NCBI GenBank assembly: GCA_021613535.1
Contig: CP075494.1
Coordinates: 2,666,001-2,730,000 of the forward strand
From: Adineta vaga
Taxonomy: Eukaryota > Rotifera
Reading direction: 5' to 3'
Length of the DNA stretch: 64,000 bases
Positions 53,429 through 64,000 of this stretch are shown in pieces; position 1 is the first letter of the stretch; every line of letters begins with the position of its first letter. A program made the position numbers and the translations under genes. The notes beneath the pieces were generated by a model that was given only the letters and a program-made list of their open reading frames with translations, was not told the DNA's origin and did not search any database.

Positions 53429-56400
53429 TCAATAAACATCTTCATGAGATGTTTGAACCGATGGATCAACAGTTCTTCTTCTTCTTCTTATAGAAAATAA
53501 ACGTAATAAAATATGAATAATAAATGGAGTAATTAATTTTAATAAAATATTTAATCCACCATATAAACTTAAAATAGTTGTTATAATATAAAATATATTA
53601 AAATTTTCTAAATAAGAATAAGTACATAATGTCGAAGAACATTGTTGAAAATACTTTTCATAAGAACGATAAATATACCATTGATCAACAAATAATCTTT
53701 CAACCATATGTTCAACTTTTTCTTCAATTCCATATTGATTATTTGATGAAAGTTTTTGAAATTTCATGTTATCAATATTCTTTTGAAAATATAAAAATAT
53801 TAATTCTAAACATGTTTGATTATATAAACATTCAAGTGTTGATTGTAATATTGATTCAACAGGATAACAACCAATACTTAATCCAATTAAAATTGAATTA
53901 TTAAATGTAATTAATTCAAAACATTTTGATGATATTCCACAATTACATGAATTATTATATTTAATTGGATTTGTATAAATTGGAAATGATGCTTTTCTTT
54001 CTAAAATAGTAAATTTCCAATTTGTTTGATATATTGATAAATAAGAATTTCCATGAAGAATTTCTCGAATCATATTTAATGTTCGTATAAATGTTTGTGA
54101 AATTGATTTTTGAAATATATTTATAATTGAATCCATTTGTTTTTGAAATGTATCATTCGAAATTAATTGATCATTAATAAATTTAGTTGAATAAAAATGT
54201 ATTAAATTTGAATTAATTGTATCTTGTGATAGTTGACATAATGAACCAAGAAATTGAAATTGAGATGATGCTGTTGAATGAAAAGTTCTTTCATTTAGTT
54301 TTTCTTCATCATATAAATAATCAAACCATTGTTGAGTTATGAAATTTGATGAACAAATTTCATGATAAAATGGTTTAATTTCAATAAATTCTTGGTATTT
54401 TATTGAAATTTTATTACATCGACATATTAAAGTATTTCGATATTTGTTTTCTAAATTTTCATATTGTTTTAAATTTAATAAGAAAATATTTTTCGTTATA
54501 AGTTTATTATTTATCGATGTATATAAAACTAAAATACATAAATTCATCAGAAGAATAAATAAATATAATCGTGTTGTTAAAATTTGTCTTCGAATTTTTA
54601 TTAAATTAGTTGAATGATTTTGAAATAAATTTAAATTAATCAATTTTCTTTTAATTATTATTAAAATATTTGTTTGTTGTTGATTTTGTCTTTTTCGTCG
54701 AATAAATTTAATAATATTTGGAATTAAAACTCGAAGAAGAATTACTAATCCTCCATATATTCCAATTAATTTTGTAAATATATAAATAACATTGGATTTG
54801 ATTTCAATTGTATATGAACATAAATTTGGTTGACATTGTTTATAATAATTGTCATACGAATAATATTCATTCCAATTTTCAATAAAAAGATTTTGAATAA
54901 GAATTTGAAATTTTTCATTTCTTTTATATTGACTTGAAATTGAAATATTTAATATATTTAATTGTTGATATAATTTTGTTGAATTGATAATATAAGATTT
55001 AATTATATTTAAACAATTTTCATCAAAAAAACATTCAATTGTTGATAATAATAATGAATCAACCATATAACAACCAATATAAATTCCTTTTATATAATTC
55101 CAAGTATTGGAATCACAAAATGCAACATTTTCATAACATGTTGCATTTGTTCCACAAGTACAATTATTATGTTTAACTATTTGTGAATAAATTTCAGGTG
55201 TATTTTCAATAAATTTAACATAAAAAATAACATTTGTTCGTCGTACAGTTGCCATTTGATTATTAAATATAATACTTTGTAATAAATTCCATTGTTCTTT
55301 AAATGAATATTGTGTTCGTGTTTTAAATAAATCAATAAATGACATAATTTCATTACTAAATTGTTGTTCATACATAACTTCTGATGTAACATATTCTAAT
55401 GCATAAAATTGTCTTAAACTATCAATTATTGTATTATTGGCTGATTGACAAAACGTTGATAGAAGCGAAAAATAATACGATGCTAAATTAGCAAATGATG
55501 GAAAAACACAAGGATTAGAAATTTGCCAGATTTCATAACCATTATACCATAGATCAGTAATAAATATACTTGAACATATTTGATGATATGTTGGATTTAA
55601 ATTAATAAATTTTGAATATTGAATAGAAATTTGACTACATGGACAGTGAAGATCATTGATTAATTGATCTGTTAATTGTTCAAATTGTATTTGTGTTGGA
55701 TTATAAATAAATAGTGTTTTTGAATGTTTTTCTGATGATATATAAATACAAGATATAATCAAACAAATTATAACAATAAGAAAATAAAGTTTTGTTGATA
55801 TTCGACCATTTCTTTGTTCATGTTCATCCAATGTATGTTTATTATAGATATTTATTTCTATAATTAATTTGATTAGAGAACGAAATAACATATACAAACG
55901 AGTCTTTTTTGATACTAGAACAATAAAATAGAATATGAATATAAAAATGAACAGAACGATTTGTAATCACAGACGTAACATTAAAAAAGATGTCCTGTTT
56001 TTTTGTAAACGCTGTACCAATTACTAACCTTTTATATATATGTGCAAATGAATAAATATAATACAATACTGACCTTTCGGAATATTAATCTCATCATTTG
56101 TTGATTGTCGTTTCTTGCGAATAAATTTAACAATATTTGGAATAATAAATTGAAGAACAATTCGAAGTCCTCCATATAAACTAATAATAGTAGCAAAAAT
56201 TTGAATAAAACTTTGTTTTTGTTCAATTTTATATTGACAAAATAATGGTTGACAATAATCAAAATATTTTTCATATGATTTCTCAATTATCCATTGTTTT
56301 ACAAATAAATTATTTGCTAATGTTTCAATCGTTATATTTCGTATGGATTCCGATTGATTTAAAATAGAAAATGAATCTATTGATATTGAAGTATAATTTA

Positions 56401-57397
56401 TATAAAAACCAATTTGATTTAAACATTTTTGTTCAAATAAACATTCACTTGTTGAACGAAGTAATGATTCAATAGGTCGACAACCTACAACAAAACCTGG
56501 TATTAAATAAGTTGCATTTATTGCTTCAGTATTTGGATTTCTAACAGGATAATCTGGCCAATCAGAACCTGGATAATCATATCTATTAATATTACCATAA
56601 ATACCTTGAGGATTTTGACATGCTGTTACTTGATCACAATAACAATCAAAAATTTTTCCTTCAATTGAATTTTCATAATAATAAATTCCAGCAAGAAAAA
56701 TCCGTGAAAGATTTCGTGGATGAAATGCATAAACAAAACATGTTTCTATACCCGATAATAAACCATTCACAATTGTTGTTTGTCGAATTAATTTTAATAA
56801 ATTTTGAAATGATGAAATTGTTCGTATTTTAAATAATTCAATAAATGTATTGATTTCACTATGAAACAAATTCATTGAAATAAGTTCATTTGTAATTAAT
56901 TCTAATGAATAAAATTCATTTAAATTATCATTTATTGTTTGTGCAGATTGTTGACATAATGTACGAAGAAGTTGAAATCTTGATGATGCATCATGACGAA
57001 AATCAAGTTGAAAATGATAACTTAAATTTTGAGAAAATAAATAATTAATCCATTTTTCACTAATAAAATCAGATAAACATATTTCATTATATTGTGGAAT
57101 AATATTTAAAAAATGTTTATAAGAAATTGATATTTGTTCACATTTACATTGTAAATTATTGAAAGATTTTATTTGTTCATATTGATTTTTAGTTGGAAAT
57201 GAAATTGTTATAATATTTGTTTGAGATTGTAATAATGTATATAATGTTATTAAAGATAATATTAGAATTAAGATAATTATATACCATCTTGTAGATAGAA
57301 TCTCATTTCTTTTTGAATGTTCATCATCTATTTCAGTTTCAAATAAATTTATTTCAGATAAAACTCGATAAATGATATTACATCGATCCCTTAGCAT
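53429..57397 (-). CDS. three-module cysteine-rich six-pass membrane protein, unknown family, two exons
   Basis: Exon 1 is 57397-56074 and exon 2 is 55914-53429. A 159-nt intron (GTCAGT/TTCTAG) joins them in phase, giving 1269 aa. The protein is three diverged copies of one module of about 420 aa. Each has a basic cytoplasmic start, a TM helix (WYIIILILILSLITLYTLL in copy 1), a large outside domain, and a second TM in the pattern YGGL..LL....P.I..FI. Shared markers per module are C.C..ISI.Y near the start, EICxSxFI..W, a long helical block ending in LF..R...SF, GC..V(E/D)SLL.ST.ECLF...CL, and W......Y..YF..CQP..C.Y before the last TM. The two-TM, large Cys-rich loop topology recalls DEG/ENaC channels, but I see no channel signature. 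Exon 2 alone would read as an 822-aa two-module protein; splicing makes three. Confidence 0.75.
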
Positions 57398-57655
57398 TTT
57401 TTGAATGTGCTTTTTGTAGAAATATATTTACTAAGTAAATTCTTTTTCAAATGATAGTGCATTTCTTTACTGTGAAAAAGAAAGCAAAAGAAATCAGCGA
57501 ACTGTTCATGTGTTTCCGAATTGTTTTTCTCATCATAAGAAAGAAAAAGTTTTGTTTCTTGTCATGACTTCATGATGTTGAACTACGAATGCAGAGGTGG
57601 ATTTTAGTCTATATTTAATATTATCATGATGTCATCAGCCACCTAAAAAAACTAT

Positions 57656-57702
57656 TGAAAGTGTGGGTCAAGGCATCTCCTCTTCATCCACACCCACCCT
57701 TG
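57656..57702. repeat. telomere-like hairpin R20 (degraded)
   Basis: AAAGTGTGGGTCAAGG and CATCCACACCCACCCTTG with a CATCTCCTCTT centre. Confidence 0.55.
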
Positions 57703-58017
57703 TTTAATTGAATTTTTGCATCGATGAGTTCTCTAGCATTGTTTTTCTTTTTGTATTTGAAAAGTTCTCAGTAGCAAAAAGTAAACTTTAAAGGAATCGT
57801 TTAAAATATCGCTCATTTCTGACAGTAGAGAAAAAAATTCACCATCTACAGTTGTCTTTGAAAGAAAAACAAACATTACATTTATTTCTTACCGGAAATC
57901 GATATGTCACCTGACGTTCCTGCTTGCGAGAAAGAAAGTGAATTTCTCCTGTGAACTTATTAGCTAAAAGTGATGAAAATATCTGGCAACTATGAGATGA
58001 TCTGATTCAGATTTCCA

Positions 58018-58076
58018 TCGGAGGTGGATGTGAGTGAGGGTCGCTTGTATTCACACTCACACCCACACCCTCAAGG
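58018..58076. repeat. telomere-like hairpin R21
   Basis: GGAGGTGGATGTGAGTGAGG on the left; CACACTCACACCCACACCC and TCAAGG on the right. It lies 38 bp beyond the stop of the PARP gene. Confidence 0.65.
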
Positions 58077-58113
58077 AAGGATATTTATTGTTTTCATAGG
58101 AAAAAAGCTAATT

Positions 58114-61100
58114 TTATTGTCGAAATTGAACAAGATAGCGAAGTGCGATTTGTGATTCATCAAAGACAATATATTCATTGTACTGACATCGATGATAACC
58201 ATGATCAGGATCAGTACATTCAATCAATTGACCCAATGGTATTTGAACACCTAGAATGTTTCAGATTTTAGAAGAAAGTTTTTTGAAAATAACAAACCAT
58301 CATTTCGAGTGAGAGTATATCGTGGATCTGGTATAATACGACCAAGAGCTTTTCGACTTTGATGTACTTTGAAATTCAATGGTTCATTTAAGTCTCTACA
58401 TTCATTATTGAGTCCTTGTGAAGTTCCCAATGCCACTTCACAAAGAAGCATAAAATAACGATTATCACCATTTTCACTAATACCTGAACAATAGTGAAGA
58501 CTTTTAGCAAAGACGTCAGCTGTGTAAATTCCCTATGAACAAACCTTGGACTACAAAAACAAAATTTCAAATTGTATCTCGTACCTTTCCAAATAAACTT
58601 CCAGTAGCTGTGGCACATGACGGTGCGACTAAAAGACCTAGAGAAAAAAAAACTTTTTTCGTCATCTATAGTCAAGTGAAATTCATACCTCGTGTAAGTA
58701 TACTAATTAAATTACAAATATTTGTTCCATGCCATAATAAATAATGATTAGACAGGTTTCGTTGAAACGAGACTTGATCATCATTAGGTCGAGCTATTTT
58801 AAATATTTGTTCGACTTCAATTTGTTTTGCACTTGTCCAAATATAACGTAAGATCATTTGTGAATCGATATCATCTCGATTCATCGCTTCGAATTGACAA
58901 TTAATTGATTTATATAAATAATCTAATGGTGAAATTTGATTTAAATTCGCTTGAACAGCTAGAAGAATTTTATACGATAGTTCTAATTCGAGAATATCAT
59001 CGAGTTTTTGTTCGTGTACTTTCAGCGCTGCTTCATCATCAATCATTGGTAATTTCTCATCGCCATAACCTTCTAATGGAATTATTGTGTAATATTCATT
59101 TGTAAGTTTACAAATTGAATCAAGAACTTGTTTAAATTGATTTTTTTCTTCAATTGCGATGGGTTTTGGAGTTTCGTCAGTAGTATCAGCTGGGGTTTCT
59201 TTTTGTTGAATTATTAATTTGAGTTTATCTTTTTCTTGAATGTCTATTTTAAGTTGTCTTAAAATATCACGTGCTTTTTCAAGGATTTCTGGTCGAAGTT
59301 GAGAGACAGGCATCCATTCAACATCTAATTGAGATTTAGATAGATTAACTCGAATTGTTTGAGGATTAAGAAATGTTTTAAATAATGTTTTGTAACTCGT
59401 TGATTGTAATTTCGATGGTAGATGTTGATTATTATCTTGTAAACGTTGAAAATCAATTGGAACATTGGTATATTTATGTACTTGACGTTGATTTAATTGT
59501 ATTAATGTGTATTTTTTTGGTTTGGTTTGAAATTGATCTGTATTTGCCCATAAATTTCCTGTTTTTTCTCGAAAGATTTTACAAAATTCATCTCGACATT
59601 CATCGATTGTTGAATAAGGTGTTAATTGATATTGTCCTTCTCCATCACCAATTCTTCCCCAACGTGTAAATAAAAGAAAAAGATTTGTTTTACCTTTATG
59701 TTTAATTATTTGCATTCGATAGAAATTATATAAACCGATAAGACCATAATCAACATCGGTAATTGTCAAACGAACATCGTATGGTTCATTTTTCTCAGTA
59801 TCGATCATTATTTCTCCTGTTTGACTCATATTGGATAGAGGATCAACTTGATAAACTGTATGAACAGTTTTCGATGAATGAATTGAAATATATTCATCGA
59901 TAAATTGTTGAGCATCGAAATAATAATCCGGTAGACCGAGAAGTTGTTTATTTGGATCATTAACAGAAAAAAGTGTCGTACGAACTTCAGTTGGTTCATT
60001 GGTTAATTTCTGAGATAGATGTTGATAACCATTGTTGACACTGTATTGTAATGGTGTTAAACCAAATTGATCCTGTTTTGTTATTGATGTACCTGATTTC
60101 TGAAGTAATTCAAGTAATTCGATATTATTTGAATAAGTATGATGAGGAAAGGGTTGAACGAGATAATAAATACACGTACGACCGTGTGCATCACAAGCAT
60201 CAAGATCAATTCCAGATGTCACTGAAAATGTTTCAGGTTCGTCTGTAGTTTCAATGGTATCAGGAACGTCATCATCGATCTCATCAATATTTGTTGAAAC
60301 TGTCGTTACACCGAGAAAGAATCCTCTGGGCTTCGGTTGTTTTCGAATTTTTTGTACGATCGTTTTCGGACGAATATTCTTATTCTCTAGTGAATATTCG
60401 GGATTTAGAAGTAATTTAACCATATCGATATTATTCTAGAAAAGAAGACGAAGAAGAAGCTATCATATTTTAAAATTGTTGAAATTTACCTGACAAACAG
60501 CGTGCATCAATGGTGTTAATTTTTCTTCATCTGTATAATTGACATCAACACCAAGTTCAAGTAGAAATTTGACTAAATCAAAATGATTATGAACAACAGC
60601 ATTGATCAATGGTGATGTTCGAATACGAGAATCAGATTTATCAGGTGGATATGGAATGACATTGGAATTAATTTGTCCGAATGATAAAGGATTTCGAGTG
60701 ATCGAATTATCATAATTACATAGACAATCAATCGATCGACCAGATATGATTAATTTTCGAAGAAATTCGTTATCAAACGAAGTTTTTGTTGTTGTAGACC
60801 AGAATAATAAACTATAAGCTGTGTTACCAAATGCATCAGTTTGATTAAAATCTAATTTGTTATGTAAGAAATTGATAAAAGAAATATTGTGTATAACACA
60901 AGCATAATGTAATGGATACGATCCATAATTATCTTCGGTATTCCAATCTGCAAGATTATTACAAAGGTGCGTTAAAATTTTGTCGAATAATCTTTGATCA
61001 TATTGTTGAAGATTGGCAAACATATGAAATAAAGTTCTTCCATGAGAATTTTTCTCATTGAGAATAGTTCGATTCTTGATTGTTGATAAAAGACGAAGAA

Positions 61101-63971
61101 CAAGATTGAGTCTATCATTGAAAATAGCTGCTTCAAATACTTGAATATGTTTCAAATGAAAACGATTAAGATCATCAAGAATTAAAGATAAGGCACCTTG
61201 CCAATTACGTTGCATTATTATATGAATCAATGAAGATGGTTCAACAATTTGTTTTTGACTTATCGGAACAAATTTCCATGTCCAGGATTGATTATCATTC
61301 GAATTGGTTTCCATCGAAACTGAAGAATTCTCAATTGGTGTTCGATATAATTTACTCAAATCGAAATGGATTGATTGATGAAGAAATGTAATGAAAAGAT
61401 TCAAATGATTCGATACAATACAAGCGGCAATCACCGAATTCGATAAATTATCTTCGATTAATAAATCTGCATGATGTTTTAATAATAACATAAGACAAAC
61501 AGTCAAATCTTTAGTCACAGCAAGATACAATGGTGTATGTCCTTGTTTATTTTTTGTATCTATTGATTGATAATTCATTGATTGAAGAATTAAAACACAA
61601 AGTTCAACAGGATCTTCTCGAGTTTTTCGTGCTATAAAAACATCATGTAATGGAAGATTTCCAAGATCATCTTGGATGAATAAATCACATCCATTTTCAA
61701 TCAATGTTTGTTCGACAACATTGATCGTATCGACTGTACCTGAATTATGATAAACAGCAATATGTAACGGTGTACGGCCTGATGTGCCTCGACTATTGAT
61801 CGATGTTATATCAATAAGTTTTAATTTTTCGATAAATAAATGAAAAATTTCTAAATATTCATCAGAACGTGTCGAATTAGCCAGATAATAATGTAGTGCT
61901 TGATTTTGTTTATCATCTCTAGCAAGAAGATCACATTTTGGATCCGTTAATAATCGACGTATAACTGAAAGGAATTGAAGTTTACAAGCGAGAATTAATG
62001 GAGTTGAATGACATTCTGTTGGAGCTAGATTAATATCACATGATGATTGATTCAGAAGTATATCGATTATTTTCATGTCTTTGAAATGAATTGCTTCTAA
62101 TAACGGTGTTCGTCGTGTTACTGGATGAATAGCATTGACTTTTTTTGTTTTATCAAGAAATATTTCTAATGGATGTTCGTTTGTTTGTATTTGAGATGAA
62201 ACTGAACGTAATAAATAGAAAATATGTGTTTCATCAATATTTGAAGTTTCTTCATCGATCATTTCGAAACAAAATCGAATCATTTTAACAGTCGATTGAT
62301 AGGATTGAATTCCATAATATGCGTTACTATATGAATTTTCTCGACAACCTTGATCAAATTTGGAAAGACAATACATTAGCGGTTTTTGACTTTGATTATC
62401 GGCAATTTGACACATTTTTTTCATTTCATCAGTGACAGGTAAACTCAAAAATATTTGAATAAGCCGATAATCATCACAATTCATTGCAAAATAATGTAAG
62501 AATGTTTTTCCATCATAATCAACATCAGAATTCAATTCAGGTTTAACTTGATTAAGAAAAAAATCGAGAAGAATATAATTTTTCGATTTAACTGCAAGCA
62601 TCAATGGTGTTTCAGCTTTATTATCTAATTGAAAAGGATTACATTGATGATCGAGTAATATTTGAGCCATACGACAAAGAATTTTTTTCAACTCTACTTC
62701 ATTTTCTCCACTCGATCTTTGTCCAGCTCGATTAACTGCTAAATAATGAAATGCATTTTTACCGTTGATATCAACACAGATACAATCAGCATTATGTTTT
62801 TCAACAACATATTCCAATTGTTGAACAGAGAATGATGAAATTTCTAAACCAACTGTAATCATTACTAATGTTAGTCCTTCATCAGTTTTAAAATTCACAT
62901 CAGCTTGATGTTCTGTTAGAAGATAATCACAAATGCCAAAATGTCCTTTGAAAAAACCAACTCCAAGACATGTTGTTTGCCAACAATTAATACGATTTAA
63001 ATCAGCTCCAGCTTCCATCAATAATCGAACAGAAAAATACCATCCATAAGCAACAGCATAATGTAAAGCTGCGTTCATTGATGAATCAAATACATTTACA
63101 TTCGCTCCCATACGAAGTAAATGTGAAACAATATGAGCATTGCCATACACACACGCATGAATCAATGGTGTACGTTTGAAACGATCACGTGATTCAACTT
63201 TGCCTCCATTTTCAATTAAATACAGGACAAAATTCAAATATCCCTTTTGACACGCTAACATCAATGGTGTCAATTTCTCAGTCGAGATACTTGTGAATAC
63301 GTCGATTTTTGCACCAAATTTCAACAATATTTTGACACATTCCTAAAACAATAGACACAAATTTAACTTTAATCATTAAGAAAAACTTGACGTACTAAAT
63401 GATTATTCAACACAGCTAAATGAAGAGGAGAATATCGAGATTTATTCAGTTTATCAATCGATGCCAGTCCGAATTGCTCATATACTAACTGTTCATTAGC
63501 ATCATTCGATTCAGCTTTTTCTTTAGCTGTACGTAATAATAATTCGACATTATCAGCACGACCATTGGTTACAGCGATATGCAATGGTGAATTACCATCC
63601 TTATCAACATTGTTTAAATTTGTATTTCTAATAAATAATAGAGTTCAAGAAAAAAAAATCTGCCGTTTTTTCTGTTACTTCGATAAAAGATATTCCAATG
63701 GTTCTGTTCCTTCACACACAGCAGCATAATGAATGGGTCGTCGTTGATATTGATCGGCAATATTATATTCAGCAACGTTTGCCAATAATTGTTTCAAATA
63801 TTTAGTATTCGGATTAATAGCAGCACAATGAATGGGTGTAATCTAAAACAAAATGTGAAAATTTCTTCTAAAAACAAACAGACAAAATCGTACTAGACAA
63901 TTTGCTTTTGTCTTTTCAATAACATCACAAGGACTATTGATAACTAAATCTTCGTGATCAAATAGAAGAAT
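58114..63971 (-). CDS. ankyrin-repeat, WGR and PARP-catalytic poly(ADP-ribose) polymerase, 5' part outside the window
   Basis: Eight exons, all canonical and phase-matched: 63971-63894, 63842-63679, 63627-63396, 63342-60490, 60435-58689, 58637-58585, 58532-58298, 58250-58114. The first visible exon begins with an acceptor, so the start lies to the right. About 1,830 residues are visible. The first two thirds are roughly two dozen ankyrin repeats. A linker is followed by a WGR domain (LFTRWGRIGDGEGQYQ), a helical PARP regulatory domain (FKQVLDSICKLTNEYY), and the catalytic domain: HYLLWHGTN (His), GSLFGKGIYTAD (Tyr) and YNEYIVFDESQ (Glu), the full H-Y-E triad of true polymerases. The order ANK-WGR-PARP matches nematode PME-5 rather than vertebrate tankyrase. 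A likely nuclear or cytoplasmic DNA-damage or scaffold role is inference. Confidence 0.92.
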
Positions 63972-64000
63972 CTACAAGGAATAAAATAATATCATAGAAC

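Larger units (their letters stand above)
57398..58113. other. intergenic with hairpins R20 and R21
   Basis: Lies between two minus-strand genes. No coding signal. Confidence 0.4.

Noticed and set aside
55842-56066. Minus-strand 74-aa frame between the two large membrane-protein frames
   Set aside because: It lies mostly in the intron that joins the three modules; no domain content.
53429-57397. Two separate genes of 822 and 457 aa
   Set aside because: A canonical intron joins them in phase, and the joined tail matches the module-to-module linker seen within the 822-aa part.
8143-58076. Reading the GT-rich hairpins as intrinsic terminators or a CRISPR array
   Set aside because: Eukaryotic context, variable spacing of kilobases, no constant repeat plus spacer structure, and no T-run rule.
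58905-60439. Several + strand frames of 60-94 aa
   Set aside because: Antisense of the PARP and WGR exons.

Overview
The window reads as nuclear DNA of a bdelloid rotifer (Rotaria/Adineta type; the genus is inference). The evidence is an AT-rich background, intron-poor genes with canonical GT..AG introns of mostly 42-62 nt, many unrelated rhodopsin-like receptors, F-box/LRR-like and NHL-repeat genes, a Penelope-type reverse transcriptase scrap, Tc1/mariner remnants, several genes with a bacterial or plant flavour, and many short hairpins built from a G-rich repeat close to the bdelloid telomere repeat. No tRNA, rRNA, CRISPR array or bacterial operon was seen.

Layout. 0-1.1 kb: decayed asteroid-like gene (+). 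1.6-3.1 kb: two-exon cytochrome P450 (+). 4.3-6.4 kb: FEM-1-like ankyrin protein (+). 6.9-7.3 kb: Tc1/mariner scrap (-). 8.7-9.6 kb: receptor (-). 9.9-14.3 kb: a less AT-rich, repeat-bearing stretch with few convincing genes, then an ankyrin plus ADP-ribosyltransferase gene at 14.3-15.7 kb (+). 16-17.2 kb: F-box/LRR scrap and small secreted protein (-). 19.1-19.9 kb: two-exon unknown (-). 20.5-24 kb: two receptors around a Penelope-type RT fragment. 24.5-25.4 kb: multi-WW gene (-). 26.7-28.9 kb: a locus partly duplicated in tandem, followed by a beta-propeller fragment. 29.9-31 kb: receptor. 33.9-34.9 kb: MPS1-like kinase. 35.5-36.6 kb: SABATH-type methyltransferase. 37-38 kb: receptor. 38.6-39.8 kb: GH5-like hydrolase. 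40-41.8 kb: frameshifted F-box gene (-). 42.5-43.5 kb: receptor (-). 45.8-46.7 kb: broken cephalosporin-hydroxylase-like gene (+). 46.9-48.2 kb: two small membrane proteins (-). 48.6-51.2 kb: secreted NHL protein with duplicated C-terminal domains (-). 51.9-52.8 kb: receptor (-). 53.4-57.4 kb: one two-exon gene for a three-module, six-pass cysteine-rich membrane protein (-). 58.1 kb to the right edge: ankyrin-WGR-PARP polymerase (-), whose 5' end lies outside the window.

The genes form no pathway. Themes are sensing (seven receptors), ADP-ribosylation (one mono-ART, one PARP) and ubiquitin-type adaptors (FEM-1, F-box, WW). The most unusual signals are about twenty dispersed hairpins with telomere-like arms, almost all between genes, one abutting the RT fragment; and the three-module membrane protein of a family I cannot name. 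Many otherwise well-conserved genes carry single-base frame breaks, so some pseudogene calls may be uncorrected assembly indels.
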